Numbered from the stretch's first letter, positions 26,783 to 37,412 are shown. The stretch: DNA of 64,000 nt from Aquicoccus sp. G2-2 (GCF_034555965.1 NZ_JAYDCK010000003.1:1240001-1304000), one strand, 5' to 3'. Numbers and translations are program-made. The notes: generated by a model from the sequence alone, not told the origin.

Positions 26783-27979
26783 ATGCTCGGGCTGAACCAC
26801 AAAGATTTCGCGCTTTTCATCGTCGTCGTGCTGTTCATGGCGCTGGCACCTTTCATCTTCAACCTGTTCCCGGTCAATTCGCCGCTGGGTTTCTTCAATG
26901 GCGGCTATCCCGACCTGATGCAGCGGTTTGCGATCTTCGCGATCTTCGCCATCGGCTTTAACCTTCTCTTCGGGCTGACCGGCTACCTCTCTTTCGGGCA
27001 CGCCGCCTTCCTTGGTGTCGGCTCTTATGCCGCCGTCTGGATGTTCAAGCTGCTGAGCTACAACATCGTCCCGGCGCTGATTCTGGCAGTTGTCGTGGCC
27101 GGGGTGTTCTCGGTGGTGATCGGCTGGATTTCACTGCGCCGCTCGGGCATCTATTTCTCGATCCTGACACTGGCATTCGCGGAAATGTCCTACCGGCTGG
27201 CCTATTCGGTGCTCACGCCGCTCACCAATGGTGAAACCGGGCTACAGGTCTACCCCGGTGACCCGCAGGTGCTGCTTGGCAACGGGCCTGACGTGCCGCA
27301 TCTCTTCGGGCTGGAAATGAGCGCCACCGCCACGCTCCATGCCGGCGCGTGGGAGTTCACCTTCCCGGTCGGCTACTACCTCTGCGCCATCCTGATGCTG
27401 CTGTCCTTCTATGCGTCGATCCGCATTTTCCGCTCGCCCTTCGGGCTGATGCTGCGCGCCATCAAGTCGAACCAGACAAGGATGAACTATACCGGCCTCA
27501 ACCCGCGCCCCTATACGCTTGCCGCGTTCGTGATCTCGGGCATGTATGCCGGGCTGGCCGGTGGGTTGCTCGCCGCGATGGACCCGCTCACCGGGCCGGA
27601 ACGGATGCAATGGACCGCCTCGGGCGAGGTCGTCATCATGGTTATCCTCGGCGGTGTCGGCACCCTCATCGGCCCGATCCTTGGCGCGGGCACCATCAAG
27701 TATCTGGAGAACGTGTTCTCCAAGCTGAACGAAAACCTGCTCAATGACTGGTTTTCCTTCCTGCCGCACTGGTTGCAGGAACCCGTCGTCTGGCTCCTGT
27801 CGAAATTCACCGGCGAAGGCTGGCACCTGACGCTTGGCTCGCTTTTCGTCATTGTCATCATCTTCCTGCCCGGCGGGTTGCTGGAAGGCTTTCAGAAACT
27901 GTGGGCGCGCATCCGCCGCCGCAAACCGCCATCCGGCAGCGACGGCACATCACCTGCCAGAACCGAACCGGCGGAATAA
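26783..27979 (+). CDS. branched-chain/amide ABC permease, LivM type
   Basis: This 398-residue membrane protein pairs with the LivH-type permease. Family signatures are [20 protein letters not shown] (residues about 54-73) and [19 protein letters not shown]. The loop between the last membrane segments ([20 protein letters not shown]) is extended, as in urea/amide systems. The C-terminal tail is basic and disordered ([13 protein letters not shown]). Confidence 0.93.
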   Translation: MLGLNHKDFALFIVVVLFMALAPFIFNLFPVNSPLGFFNGGYPDLMQRFAIFAIFAIGFNLLFGLTGYLSFGHAAFLGVGSYAAVWMFKLLSYNIVPALILAVVVAGVFSVVIGWISLRRSGIYFSILTLAFAEMSYRLAYSVLTPLTNGETGLQVYPGDPQVLLGNGPDVPHLFGLEMSATATLHAGAWEFTFPVGYYLCAILMLLSFYASIRIFRSPFGLMLRAIKSNQTRMNYTGLNPRPYTLAAFVISGMYAGLAGGLLAAMDPLTGPERMQWTASGEVVIMVILGGVGTLIGPILGAGTIKYLENVFSKLNENLLNDWFSFLPHWLQEPVVWLLSKFTGEGWHLTLGSLFVIVIIFLPGGLLEGFQKLWARIRRRKPPSGSDGTSPARTEPAE

Positions 27980-27993
27980 GGAGGGCACGGCCC

Positions 27994-28749
27994 ATGGGTA
28001 TTCTCGAAGTCAAGGACGTGAACAAACGCTTCGGCGGCCTTCAGGCGCTGGGAGATGTCAATCTCTCGATCGCGGAAAACACCTGTCACGCCATCATCGG
28101 CCCCAACGGGGCGGGCAAATCGACGCTGCTCAACTGCTTCGTCGGCAAGCTCATCCCAGATACCGGCTCGGTGCTGTTTGACGGGCAGTCGGTGCTTGGC
28201 CGCACCCCGTTTGAGATCAACCAGATGGGCATCTCCCGCGTGTTTCAGACACCGGAGATTTTCGGTGAGCTAAGCGTGCTTGAAAACATGATGATCCCGG
28301 TCTTCGCCAAACGCGACGGCATCTTTAGAATGCAAGCCGCGCGCAATATGTTTGCCGAAAAAGACGTGCTCGAACAGGCCGAACACATGCTCGAAGACAT
28401 GAACATGGCCGACAAGCGCAACGCCAATACCGCCGCCCTGTCACGCGGCGACAAACGGCGGCTGGAAATCGGCATGTGCCTCAGCCAACGGCCCCGCCTG
28501 CTGCTGCTTGATGAACCCACCGCCGGCATGGCGCGCGCCGATACCAACAACACCATCGACCTGCTCCGCCAGATCAAGGAGCGCCGCAAGATCACCATCG
28601 CCATCATCGAACACGACATGCATGTGGTGTTTTCGCTGGCCGACCGGATCACCGTTCTGGCGCAAGGCTCACCGCTGGTCGAAGACGACCCGGAAAACAT
28701 CAAGGGCAACCCGAAGGTGCGCGAAGCGTATCTCGGCGAAGCCGCGTAA
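27994..28749 (+). CDS. ABC ATPase, LivG type
   Basis: This 251-residue ATPase has Walker A GPNGAGKST, a signature region written LSRGDKRRLEIGM (variant of LSGGQ), Walker B LLLLDEPTAGM and the switch His in IEHDMHVVF. It energises the importer together with the LivF-type protein. The ATG at 27994 follows GGAGGG; the longer frame overlaps the LivM tail and is not coding. Confidence 0.93.
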   Translation: MGILEVKDVNKRFGGLQALGDVNLSIAENTCHAIIGPNGAGKSTLLNCFVGKLIPDTGSVLFDGQSVLGRTPFEINQMGISRVFQTPEIFGELSVLENMMIPVFAKRDGIFRMQAARNMFAEKDVLEQAEHMLEDMNMADKRNANTAALSRGDKRRLEIGMCLSQRPRLLLLDEPTAGMARADTNNTIDLLRQIKERRKITIAIIEHDMHVVFSLADRITVLAQGSPLVEDDPENIKGNPKVREAYLGEAA

Positions 28750-28935
28750 AGGAGAGGCCGCCATGAACGCCACAGCGCCCAAAGCCCAGGAAACGCGCTC
28801 ATCGATCGCCTCGCCCGACGGCAACGCCGGGCAGCGCCCGAACCGCCCCCACGGGGCGGGCGCTTCTCGCCCACCCCTCGGTCCGGGCGCGGCCCTCGCT
28901 CTGGCGTGGCCTGCGGATCAACAAGGATAGACGCC
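28750..28935 (+). other. livG-livF spacer with possible 55-codon ORF
   Basis: This 186-base spacer is odd inside a tight operon. A GGAGAGG site precedes an ATG at 28763 that opens a 55-codon frame ending at 28930, with proline- and alanine-rich sequence of no known family. The 14-mer CGCCATGAACGCCA occurs at that start (28759-28772) and again at the start of the livF-type gene (28932-28945). A duplicated start region or a leader peptide are both possible. Confidence 0.3.
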
Positions 28936-29691
28936 ATGAACGCCAAACCCGATTTTTCCAAAGGTCACAACATGGCCGAAACCGCCCCCGCCTTCCTCTC
29001 GGTCTGGGAATTGCAATCCTATTACGGTGAAAGCTACATCGTGCAGGATATTTCCTTCAACGTGCATGAGGGCGAAATTCTCGCCCTCTTGGGCCGTAAC
29101 GGCGCGGGCAAGACGACCACGCTGCGCTCCATCGCCCGGATGGACGACCCGCAAGTGCATCACGGCGAGATCTGGCTCGATCACCAACCGCTGCACAACA
29201 TGCGCTCCTATCAGGCCGCACAGGCGGGTATCGCGCTGGTCCCCGAAGACCGCCGCATCATCGCCGGGTTGACGGTCGAAGAAAATCTCGAACTGGCACA
29301 AATCTCCCCGCCCGTGGGTTGGGCGATCAGCCGGATATACGAACTCTTCCCGCGCCTTGGTGAGCGCCGCAAGCAAGAAGGCGTCACGCTTTCAGGTGGC
29401 GAACAACAGATGCTCGCCATCGGGCGCGCGCTGGCGCGTGACATCAAGGTGCTGCTGCTCGATGAACCCTATGAAGGGCTCGCCCCGGTGATCGTGGACG
29501 AAATCGAAAAGACGCTGCGCATCATCAAGGAGCAGGGCATCACTACGATTATCGTCGAACAAAACGCCGTGCGCGCGCTGGAATTGGCCGACCGCGCGGT
29601 GATTCTCGATACCGGCAACGTGGTTTTCGATGGCACCGCTGCGGAAGTGCTTGAAAATGAAAAGCTGCGGGCAGAGTATCTGGCCATATGA
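28936..29691 (+). CDS. ABC ATPase, LivF type
   Basis: This 251-residue ATPase has Walker A GRNGAGKTT, signature LSGGEQQML and Walker B VLLLDEPYEGLAP, typical of LivF. The N-terminus has about 13 extra residues before the domain; an in-frame ATG at 28972 (MAETAPAF) is an alternative start. It is the last gene of the transporter; a 299-base gap with no recognised gene separates it from acs. Confidence 0.93.
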   Translation: MNAKPDFSKGHNMAETAPAFLSVWELQSYYGESYIVQDISFNVHEGEILALLGRNGAGKTTTLRSIARMDDPQVHHGEIWLDHQPLHNMRSYQAAQAGIALVPEDRRIIAGLTVEENLELAQISPPVGWAISRIYELFPRLGERRKQEGVTLSGGEQQMLAIGRALARDIKVLLLDEPYEGLAPVIVDEIEKTLRIIKEQGITTIIVEQNAVRALELADRAVILDTGNVVFDGTAAEVLENEKLRAEYLAI

Positions 29692-29990
29692 TGCGCTCCG
29701 GCCGGGTGCCACGCTCGCGCGCTCCGGCCTCGCCGCAGATAAGTGTTTCGCGCGCCTCAACCATGGGCTGCCTCGCAGCCCCGCGTTGATGCGCATTATG
29801 GGAGGAGGCCCGGATTTAATGCAACGGATCGTGGCAAACCCCGCGCCAGATGCGCGCGGCCATGCGCCGCGCCCCGTGCCGCACCACATCCTGCAAGCCC
29901 CCTCCGCCCACCCCGTCTTGCGCGCCGGACACCCGGCACCGCCAAGACGACTTCACCAGAACCAGAAGTTGCAAGAACGAAGGCAATATC

Positions 29991-31934
29991 ATGACCGATA
30001 GCAATACATTCCCGCCCTCCGCCGAATTTGTCGCCAACAGCCTGCTCAACCGTGAGCAATACGAGAAGATGTATGCCGCCTCGATCAGCGACCCCGAAAC
30101 ATTCTGGGCCGAGCAGGCCAAGGCGCTCGACTGGACCAAAACCCCCACCAAGATCAAGAACGTGAGCTACACCCACCCCGACATCTCGATCAAATGGTTC
30201 GAGGATGGCGAATTGAACGTCTCCGCCAACTGCATCGACCGCCACCTTGAAACCCGTGGTGATCAAACCGCGATCCTGTGGGAATCCGATGATCCGAACG
30301 TCTCCAAGGAAATCACCTACCGCGAACTTTCCGAGCAGGTGAACAAGCTTGCCAATGTCTACAAGGACCTCGGTATCAGCAAGGGCGACCGCGTCGTGCT
30401 CTACATGCCGATGATCCCCGAAGCCGCCTATGCCATGCTGGCCTGTGCGCGCATCGGCGCGATCCATTCCGTCGTGTTCGCCGGTTTCTCGCCGGAGGCG
30501 CTGGCCGCGCGCGTCAAAGGCTGCAAAGCGTCACTGGTTGTCACCGCCGACGAAGCCCCGCGTGGCGGGCGCGCCACCCCGCTTAAAACCAATGTCGATC
30601 AGGCGCTTGAAATCGCGGGCGAAACACAGGTGCTCATGGTTGAACGCACCGGCGCGGATGTACCGATGAAAGACGGGCGCGACCACTCTTATACCGCGCT
30701 GATGGCCAAGGCCTCCGCCGATTGCGCCCCCGAAGTGATGAACGCCGAAGACACGCTTTTCATCCTCTACACCTCCGGCTCCACCGGCGCGCCCAAAGGC
30801 GTGCAGCACACCTCCGGCGGTTATCTTCTGTGGTGCGCGCTCACCCACAAATACGCCTTCGATTATCACGATGGCGATGTCTACTGGTGCACCGCCGATG
30901 TCGGCTGGGTCACCGGGCACAGCTATATCGTCTATGGCCCGCTGGCCAATGGCGCCACCACCCTGATGTTCGAAGGCGTGCCCACCTACCCCGATGTTGG
31001 CCGTTTCTGGGCGGTCTGCGAAAAGCATAAAGTGAATCAGTTCTACACCGCCCCCACCGCCATCCGCGCGCTGATGGCGCATGGCGCGGAGCCGGTCGAA
31101 AAACACGACCTGAGCGCGCTCAAGATGCTCGGCACCGTCGGTGAACCGATCAACCCCGAAGCCTGGAACTGGTATAACAAGACTGTCGGCAAGGGCACCC
31201 GCCCGATCATCGACACATGGTGGCAAACCGAAACCGGCGGGCTGATGATCACCCCCCTGCCCGGTGCCATCCCGACCAAGCCCGGCTCGGCCACGCTGCC
31301 GTTCTTCGGTGTGCAGCCAAAAATCCTCGATGCGCAGACCGGCAAGGAAATCACTGAACCGGATGTTGAAGGCGTGCTTTGCATGGCCGATAGCTGGCCC
31401 GGACAGTTCCGCACCGTGTATGGCGATCACGACCGCTTCGTCAGCGCCTATTTCTCTGATTACAAAGGCTTCTATTTCTCCGGCGATGGCTGTCGGCGCG
31501 ATGCCGATGGCTATTACTGGATCACCGGGCGGGTCGATGACGTGATCAACGTCTCCGGGCACCGCATGGGCACTGCCGAAGTGGAATCGGCGTTGGTGGC
31601 GCACGCCGCCGTGTCCGAAGCCGCCGTGGTTGGCTTCCCGCACGACATCAAGGGGCAAGGCATCTATTGCTACGTCACCCTGATGGAAGGCGAGGAATAT
31701 ACCGATGAGTTGAAAACCGAGCTGCGCAACTGGGTGCGCAAGGAAATCGGCCCGATCGCCTCGCCCGATCATATCCAATGGGCGCCCGGCCTGCCGAAAA
31801 CCCGGTCCGGCAAGATCATGCGCCGCATCCTGCGCAAGATTGCCGAGAATGAACACAGCGCGCTCGGCGATATTTCAACACTGGCCGATTCTTCGGTCGT
31901 TGCCGATTTGATCGAAAACCGGATGCATAAGTAA
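29991..31934 (+). CDS. acs: acetyl-CoA synthetase
   Basis: This 647-residue enzyme activates acetate (or propionate) to the acyl-CoA through an acyl-adenylate. Motifs are [14 protein letters not shown] (ATP-binding core), TWWQTETGG, the hinge around [17 protein letters not shown], and the C-terminal [11 protein letters not shown] whose lysine is the conserved regulatory acetylation site. The ATG at 29991 gives the normal length; the longer frame upstream lies in the 29692-29990 gap, where I see no gene, only the likely acs promoter/leader. Control by the SSS kinase and ScfR-like regulator upstream is plausible. Confidence 0.95.
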   Translation: MTDSNTFPPSAEFVANSLLNREQYEKMYAASISDPETFWAEQAKALDWTKTPTKIKNVSYTHPDISIKWFEDGELNVSANCIDRHLETRGDQTAILWESDDPNVSKEITYRELSEQVNKLANVYKDLGISKGDRVVLYMPMIPEAAYAMLACARIGAIHSVVFAGFSPEALAARVKGCKASLVVTADEAPRGGRATPLKTNVDQALEIAGETQVLMVERTGADVPMKDGRDHSYTALMAKASADCAPEVMNAEDTLFILYTSGSTGAPKGVQHTSGGYLLWCALTHKYAFDYHDGDVYWCTADVGWVTGHSYIVYGPLANGATTLMFEGVPTYPDVGRFWAVCEKHKVNQFYTAPTAIRALMAHGAEPVEKHDLSALKMLGTVGEPINPEAWNWYNKTVGKGTRPIIDTWWQTETGGLMITPLPGAIPTKPGSATLPFFGVQPKILDAQTGKEITEPDVEGVLCMADSWPGQFRTVYGDHDRFVSAYFSDYKGFYFSGDGCRRDADGYYWITGRVDDVINVSGHRMGTAEVESALVAHAAVSEAAVVGFPHDIKGQGIYCYVTLMEGEEYTDELKTELRNWVRKEIGPIASPDHIQWAPGLPKTRSGKIMRRILRKIAENEHSALGDISTLADSSVVADLIENRMHK

Positions 31935-32053
31935 CCGGCCCAACAAGACGCGGACGGCGGAAATCCGCCGCCCGCCAGTCTCCACTCACATCGCCTGTTT
32001 TTCCAACAACAACGCGCCTATCGTGGCGACCATACGCAATACGGAGACCTCAA

Positions 32054-32335
32054 ATGCACAAAACTATCCTGATTCTCGCGGCCGTCAGCAGTCTCGCGCT
32101 GTCCGGTTGCATGGACACCATGAGCCAAGGCCAAAAAACCGATCTCGGCGGGGCCGCCATCGGCGGCGCACTCGGCCTGATCACCGCCAAGGCGCTGGGG
32201 GCCAACAGCAACTGGGCCGTCCTGACCACACTCGCCGGCGCAGCTGCGGGCGTCATGGTGGCACGCAATCAGGCCACCGGTGAATGCGCCTATTCCAATG
32301 GCGACGGCACCTATCGCACCGGCCCCTGCCCCTGA
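32054..32335 (+). CDS. small lipoprotein with glycine-zipper segment
   Basis: This 93-residue protein has a lipoprotein signal with lipobox LSGC (cysteine near residue 19) and a glycine-rich helix GGAAIGGALGLITAKALG followed by a second hydrophobic stretch, like glycine-zipper lipoproteins. A GGAG site lies upstream of the ATG. It ends in CAYSNGDGTYRTGPCP, with two cysteines that could form a disulfide. A hairpin terminator follows at 32377. Confidence 0.8.
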   Translation: MHKTILILAAVSSLALSGCMDTMSQGQKTDLGGAAIGGALGLITAKALGANSNWAVLTTLAGAAAGVMVARNQATGECAYSNGDGTYRTGPCP

Positions 32336-32376
32336 GGCCGGGCCAGCGGTAAACCGCTAAAATCGAACATGTGTCA

Positions 32377-32400
32377 AAGGGCGGGTCTTTACCCGCCCTT
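32377..32400 (+). terminator. rho-independent-like hairpin
   Basis: A perfect 10-bp stem AAGGGCGGGT / ACCCGCCCTT with loop CTTT lies 42 bases after the lipoprotein gene. The stem itself ends in TT, followed by AATCATTT. Confidence 0.75.
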
Positions 32401-32459
32401 AATCATTTCGCCGTAGCCTCGCCTGTGGTGGGGGTTCCTTTTGTCAAAGGGGCCGCAAG

Positions 32460-32774
32460 ATGTCTCCAATTGATCCAACCGGCACATCTGCATTTGCGCG
32501 AAGCGGGCCATATCGCGCGCCGGGCGGGCAAACCGCGCACTCCGGTGCCGACAAGGCCGCCGCACAACAAAGCCGCAGCACAGCAATCACTGCCACAGCC
32601 CCGGTAGAAAGCCCCGCCGCCATCGCCCAAGCGCAGGGCAGTGAGCACACCCGCACCCCACCCGCCTCAGCCAAGGCGCATCCGCCACCGCTCAAGCCGA
32701 TGACCGCGCTTCTTTTGCACGAACTGCGCCTGCAACAGGAACTGGCCGATCTGCAAGAAAAGAAAGACACGTAG
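32460..32774 (+). CDS. hypothetical protein, disordered with helical C-terminus
   Basis: This 104-residue protein has a Pro/Ala/Ser-rich, probably disordered first 75 residues and a helical end (LLLHELRLQQELADLQEKKD). Nothing identifies its function. Codon use fits coding in this frame, and the gene fills the space between the terminator and the convergent acyl-CoA synthetase, but the call is tentative. Confidence 0.5.
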   Translation: MSPIDPTGTSAFARSGPYRAPGGQTAHSGADKAAAQQSRSTAITATAPVESPAAIAQAQGSEHTRTPPASAKAHPPPLKPMTALLLHELRLQQELADLQEKKDT

Positions 32775-32782
32775 TCGCGCGC

Positions 32783-34306
32783 TCAGCCCTGCACAATTGC
32801 CAGCCGCTCGCGCAATGCCGTCTTCAGCACCTTGCCATAATTGTTCTTCGGCAGTTCCGGCACCGCGATATAATCCTTCGGGCGCTTGAACCGCGCGATC
32901 TGCGCAAGGCAATGCGCGTCATAGGCCGCCAGGTCCAACGCCGCCCCCTCAGCCAACACCACAAAGGCCACCACCTCTTCACCCCACTCGGGATGCGGGC
33001 GGCCCACAACGCTTGCCTCCTCGATGTCGCCATACTCCAGCAGCACCTCTTCGACCTCGCGCGGATAGATGTTCGTCCCCCCCGAAATGATCATGTCCTT
33101 TGAGCGATCCCGCATCGTCACATAGCCATCCGCGTCCATCACCCCGACATCACCGGTCATCAGCCAGCCATCGACCAGCGTCTTCGCCGTGGCCTCCGCG
33201 TTGCGCCAATAGCCCGGCATCACCACATCGCCGCGCACCATGATCTCTCCGGGTTGATCCGGGCCAAGCGGCGCGCCGCTTTCATCGCCGATCCGCACCT
33301 CCATCGCCGCTTGCGCCCGCCCGACAGAGCCAAGCCGTGCCCGCCAGTTCGGATGGCTCCGGTCGCTCACCTCCTCGCGGCTAAGCGCGGTAATCCCCAT
33401 CGGGCATTCGCCCAGCCCGTAAATCTGAATGAAAATCGCCCCGAAATGCGCCTCTGCCTCGATAATATCGGCAATATACATCGGCCCGCCGCCATAGATG
33501 ATGCTGCGCAGCCCCGTGCCATTCTCGCCCAAAGCCTTCGCCGCCTGCGTCATCCGCTTGATCATGGTCGGTGCGGCAAACATATGCACCCGGCCATGAT
33601 GCCGGGCCAGCGTGAAAATCTCCGCCGCATCAAACCCGCCCGAAGACGGGCAGACATGGCGCGCCCCCATCATCACATGCATCAGGTTGTAAAGCCCCGC
33701 ACCATGGCTAAGCGGCGCTGCATATAGCGCCGTATCATCGGGGGAAACCCGGTCCACATCGACAAAATACGAAAGCGCCATGACGCTCAGCATCCGGTTG
33801 GTGATCATCACCCCCTTGGGCCGCCCGGTGGTGCCGGAGGTATAGAAAAGCCAGCACAAATCATCGCTCTCGCGCTCGACCGGCGCATCAATCGGCGCAT
33901 GATCCGCAATCCCGGCATAGACGGGCGAGCCAAGGCTGATAATCTCGCCCTCCACCCCCGCTTCCTGCAACGCCGCACTCAGCGTTTCGGACGCAAAACA
34001 AAGCCGCGCGCCCGCATTGCCGATAATCCACGCCGCCTCGCGCCCGTGCAACTTGGCATTGATCGGCACCACCACGGCCCCGGCCAGCCACACGCCATAT
34101 TGCACGATCAGGTAGTCCGGCACGTTCTTCATGAACAGCGCCACCCGCTCCCCCGGCGCCACACCGCGCGCCTGAAGCCAGCCCGCCAGCCGCAACGCGC
34201 GCGCATAAAACGCACCGTAATCCGCGATCAGTTGCGTTCCCTCGAAAAGCGCCGGGCGCTCCGGCGTGGCCTGTGCCGTGCGCTGCAACCAGAACCCGAT
34301 ATTCAT
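32783..34306 (-). CDS. AMP-dependent acyl-CoA synthetase/ligase
   Basis: This 507-residue ANL-superfamily ligase has the ATP-binding motif YTSGTTGRPKGVMI, the adenylate motif YGLGECPMG and the hinge and C-terminal motifs GWLMTGDVG, RSKDMIISGG and PKNNYGKVLK. It activates a carboxylic acid to its CoA ester; chain length and substrate are not clear. The ATG at 34306 gives MNIGFWLQRTAQ. It reads through a true C7 run at 33077-33083 intact, unlike several other 7-base runs in the window. It is divergent from accB. Confidence 0.9.
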   Translation of the reverse strand: MNIGFWLQRTAQATPERPALFEGTQLIADYGAFYARALRLAGWLQARGVAPGERVALFMKNVPDYLIVQYGVWLAGAVVVPINAKLHGREAAWIIGNAGARLCFASETLSAALQEAGVEGEIISLGSPVYAGIADHAPIDAPVERESDDLCWLFYTSGTTGRPKGVMITNRMLSVMALSYFVDVDRVSPDDTALYAAPLSHGAGLYNLMHVMMGARHVCPSSGGFDAAEIFTLARHHGRVHMFAAPTMIKRMTQAAKALGENGTGLRSIIYGGGPMYIADIIEAEAHFGAIFIQIYGLGECPMGITALSREEVSDRSHPNWRARLGSVGRAQAAMEVRIGDESGAPLGPDQPGEIMVRGDVVMPGYWRNAEATAKTLVDGWLMTGDVGVMDADGYVTMRDRSKDMIISGGTNIYPREVEEVLLEYGDIEEASVVGRPHPEWGEEVVAFVVLAEGAALDLAAYDAHCLAQIARFKRPKDYIAVPELPKNNYGKVLKTALRERLAIVQG

Positions 34307-34533
34307 TGCACCACCCTCCCCAATGCTTGGCACATCAAAGCACCGCCAACCGCCGCCTGCAATCGCATCGACGCGATTCCCCCCTGATGCTGCGTCTGGC
34401 GCGAAATTCTCCGCCGTTTTGCCCCGATTTCCCCTATCTTCCCGCCTTTTCAGCCCCGGCCCCTTGCCCTATAAGCGCAGCAGAGGAATACATGCCCCGC
34501 CCGCCGACGGGGCCGAACAGGTCGAGGAACTCC

Positions 34534-35027
34534 ATGACAAAAAAGCCGCCATCGACTCGGACGTGGCCTTCATTCAGGCGCTGGCCGAGCTACTTAACGA
34601 AAATGATCTCACCGGCCTGACGGTCAAACGGGTTTACGGCGAAAACGACAGCCTGAACGTCAACGTTTCGCGCCAGACAGAAGTCACCGTTGCAGCCCCG
34701 GTCGCGGCCCTGCCCCCGATGGCAGCAGCCCCCGCCGCAGCCCCGGCCACATCCGCCGCAGCACCCGCCCCGGTCGAAGATCCGGCCGCACATCCCGGCG
34801 CTGTGACCTCGCCCATGGTCGGCACCATCTATCTTCAGGCCGAACCAGGCACACCGCCCTTCGTCTCCGTCGGCGCGCAGGTGGCCGAGGGTGATACCAT
34901 TCTCATCGTCGAAGCGATGAAAACGATGAACCATATCCCGGCCCCCAAAGCGGGCACCGTGAAGCGCATCTTCGTCGATGATGGCGATGCCGTGGAATTC
35001 GGCACCCCGCTCGTCATTATCGAATAA
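34534..35027 (+). CDS. accB: acetyl-CoA carboxylase biotin carboxyl carrier protein, start frameshifted
   Basis: AccB carries biotin on acetyl-CoA carboxylase. The C-terminal lipoyl/biotinyl domain has the modified lysine in VEAMKTMN, preceded by a Pro/Ala linker and the N-terminal block AFIQALAELLNENDLTGL. The ATG at 34534 with GAGGAA upstream is the natural start, but as written the frame breaks after four codons. One more A in the A6 run at 34539-34544 gives MTKKAAIDSDVAF and joins the frames. It lies 24 bases before accC. AccB is essential, so a sequence error is much more likely than a mutation. Confidence 0.88.
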
Positions 35028-35051
35028 ACATCTCCTCATAAGGCATTGGCC

Positions 35052-36404
35052 ATGATCGAAAAAATACTCGTCGCCAACCGCGGGGAAATCGCACTCAGGG
35101 TGATCCGGGCCGCGCGGGAAATGGGCATTCAGTCGGTCGCGGTGCATTCCACCGCCGACAGCGACGCGATGCACGTGCGCATGGCCGATGAAAGTGTCTG
35201 CATCGGCCCACCAGCCTCAACCGACAGCTATCTGTCGATCCCTGCCATCATCGCGGCTTGCGAAATCTCCGGCGCACAGGCAATCCATCCGGGTTATGGC
35301 TTCCTCTCGGAAAACGCCAGCTTCGTGCAGGTCGTCGAAGATCACGACCTGATTTTCATTGGCCCCACCGCCGAACATATCCGCATCATGGGCGACAAGA
35401 TCACCGCCAAAGACACGATGCGCGCGCTTGGCGTGCCGTGTGTTCCCGGCTCCGAGGGCGGCGTGCCCGATCTCGAAACCGCGCTCAAGGTCGGTGCCGA
35501 GGTCGGCTATCCGGTGATTATCAAAGCCACGGCGGGTGGCGGCGGCAAGGGCATGAAAGTCGCGGCCAGTGCCGAGGAAATGAAATCCGCGTTTCAAACC
35601 GCCCGCGCCGAAGGCAAAGCCAATTTCGGCAATGACGAAGTCTATATCGAGAAATATCTCGGCAAGCCGCGCCATATCGAAATTCAGGTGTTTGGCGATG
35701 GCAAGGGCAACGCCGTCCACCTAGGAGAGCGCGACTGCTCGCTTCAACGTCGCCACCAGAAAGTGCTCGAAGAAGCCCCCGGCCCCGCCATCTCCCCCGA
35801 GGAGCGCGCCGCCATCGGCAAGGTCTGTTCCGATGCCGTCGCCCGGATCAACTATATCGGTGCCGGCACCATCGAATTTCTCTATGAAAACGGGGAGTTC
35901 TTCTTCATCGAAATGAACACCCGCCTGCAAGTCGAACACCCTGTGACCGAAGCGATATTTGGCGTCGATCTGGTGCGCGAACAAATTCGCGTGGCCGAAG
36001 GGTTGCCGATGTCCTTCGCGCAAGACGACCTCACCATCAACGGCCACGCGATCGAGGTGCGCATCAACGCCGAACGGCTGCCCAATTTCGCGCCTTGTCC
36101 CGGCAAGATCACCCAATATCACGCCCCCGGCGGGCTTGGCGTGCGCATCGACAGCGCGCTTTATGACGGCTATTCGATCCCGCCCTACTACGATTCGCTG
36201 ATTGGCAAACTAATCGTGCATGGCCGCGACCGACCCGAGGCACTGGCCCGCCTGCACCGTGCCTTAGGGGAATTGATCGTCGATGGCGTCGACACCACCG
36301 TGCCGCTGTTCGACGCGCTGCTGCAAGAGCCGGACATTCTTGAGGGCAATTACGATATTCACTGGCTCGAACGCTGGCTCGCCTCCAACCTCACAGAGGG
36401 CTGA
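35052..36404 (+). CDS. accC: acetyl-CoA carboxylase, biotin carboxylase subunit
   Basis: This 450-residue ATP-grasp enzyme carboxylates biotin on AccB with bicarbonate. It has the N-terminal KILVANRGEIALRVIRA, the glycine-rich ATP loop TAGGGGKGMK, the EKYL-x-x-PRHIE-I block and the catalytic FIEMNTRLQVEHPVTE. Length is normal. It forms an operon with accB, and aat follows 22 bases downstream. Confidence 0.97.
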   Translation: MIEKILVANRGEIALRVIRAAREMGIQSVAVHSTADSDAMHVRMADESVCIGPPASTDSYLSIPAIIAACEISGAQAIHPGYGFLSENASFVQVVEDHDLIFIGPTAEHIRIMGDKITAKDTMRALGVPCVPGSEGGVPDLETALKVGAEVGYPVIIKATAGGGGKGMKVAASAEEMKSAFQTARAEGKANFGNDEVYIEKYLGKPRHIEIQVFGDGKGNAVHLGERDCSLQRRHQKVLEEAPGPAISPEERAAIGKVCSDAVARINYIGAGTIEFLYENGEFFFIEMNTRLQVEHPVTEAIFGVDLVREQIRVAEGLPMSFAQDDLTINGHAIEVRINAERLPNFAPCPGKITQYHAPGGLGVRIDSALYDGYSIPPYYDSLIGKLIVHGRDRPEALARLHRALGELIVDGVDTTVPLFDALLQEPDILEGNYDIHWLERWLASNLTEG

Positions 36405-36426
36405 AAATGCCCGCCGGGCATCTGCC

Positions 36427-37068
36427 ATGACGCTCAAGATTACCGCCGATCTGATGTTGCATGCCTATACCAACGGCATTTTCCCGATGGCCGAAAGCCA
36501 CGACGATACGGAGCTGCTGTGGTTCAACCCACGCCGCCGCGGCATCTTCCCGCTGGATCAATTTCACATCTCGCGCAGCCTCGCGCGACAGATGAGGAAT
36601 GGCGGTTATCACATTGCGATCAATGAAGATTTCAACGAAACAGTTGCCACCTGCGCAACACGAGAGGAAACCTGGATCAACCCGACCCTCACAGCGCTTT
36701 ACGCCGAGCTAAACCAGCGCGGCATCGCCCATTCATTTGAGGTGCGCGGCCCGGATGGCCTTTGGGGCGGTGTTTTCGGCATTGCCCTCGGGGCGGCGTT
36801 CTTTGGCGAATCCATGGTGTCATGCCGCACCGGCGGCTCCAAAATCGCCCTTGCCCATCTCACCGATCATCTGCGTCGCGCCGGGTTCACCCTCTTTGAC
36901 ACGCAGTACATCACCCCGCATCTCGCCACGCTGGGCGCGGTCGAAATCAGCCGCGCCGCCTATCTCGCCCGCCTTGCAGAGGCGTTAGAGGCGCCCGCGC
37001 ATTTTCTGGAAACGCCGGTCTGCTCAGATGGTCACTCGATAATACAGCGCAACACCCAGACATCATAA
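36427..37068 (+). CDS. aat: leucyl/phenylalanyl-tRNA--protein transferase
   Basis: This 213-residue enzyme adds Leu or Phe from aminoacyl-tRNA to proteins with N-terminal Arg or Lys, marking them for ClpAP degradation. Family blocks include YTNGIFPMAES, LLWFNPRRRGI, VRGPDGLWGGVFGIALG and FFGESMVS. The ATG at 36427 gives the normal length. Its 3' end overlaps the convergent DUF2155 gene by 37 bases. Confidence 0.95.
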   Translation: MTLKITADLMLHAYTNGIFPMAESHDDTELLWFNPRRRGIFPLDQFHISRSLARQMRNGGYHIAINEDFNETVATCATREETWINPTLTALYAELNQRGIAHSFEVRGPDGLWGGVFGIALGAAFFGESMVSCRTGGSKIALAHLTDHLRRAGFTLFDTQYITPHLATLGAVEISRAAYLARLAEALEAPAHFLETPVCSDGHSIIQRNTQTS

Positions 37069-37412
37069 CGCCGGTGATCCATCGCATTCAGCCCCGGCGA
37101 CGATGCGATCATCCAGCCGGTAAACACCGGATCGGGCGATGTATTGTCGCCAATCGCCAGAAAGGCATACGCCTCCCCCGTCGGGTTGCTCGGCGGATAG
37201 CGACATTCACCAAGCGCAATCATAAGATGCCCCACCTTGGCCACATCGCCGTTCATCACGTCAAGTTCGCGCACCTCGCCGGTCAATTTGTCAAGCGCGC
37301 GCAATACCGCCCCCTTGCCGACATTGACCTCCTCAGCCGCCGCACTTTCGGCTACAGGCGCTGCCCAAAGCAGGATTGCGCCAATCAGCGAAAGCACTGC
37401 CCCCGGCTTCAT
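37032..37412 (-). CDS. DUF2155 domain protein, exported
   Basis: This 126-residue protein has a signal peptide (hydrophobic residues 6-24, cleavage near ESAAA) and the DUF2155 domain, with KGAVLRALDKLTGEV and VFTGWMIASSPGLNAMDHRRYDVWVL. It is a conserved alphaproteobacterial periplasmic protein of unknown role. Its ATG overlaps the stop of the MlaD-like gene (ATGA), so the two are translationally coupled. Confidence 0.9.
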   Translation of the reverse strand: MKPGAVLSLIGAILLWAAPVAESAAAEEVNVGKGAVLRALDKLTGEVRELDVMNGDVAKVGHLMIALGECRYPPSNPTGEAYAFLAIGDNTSPDPVFTGWMIASSPGLNAMDHRRYDVWVLRCIIE

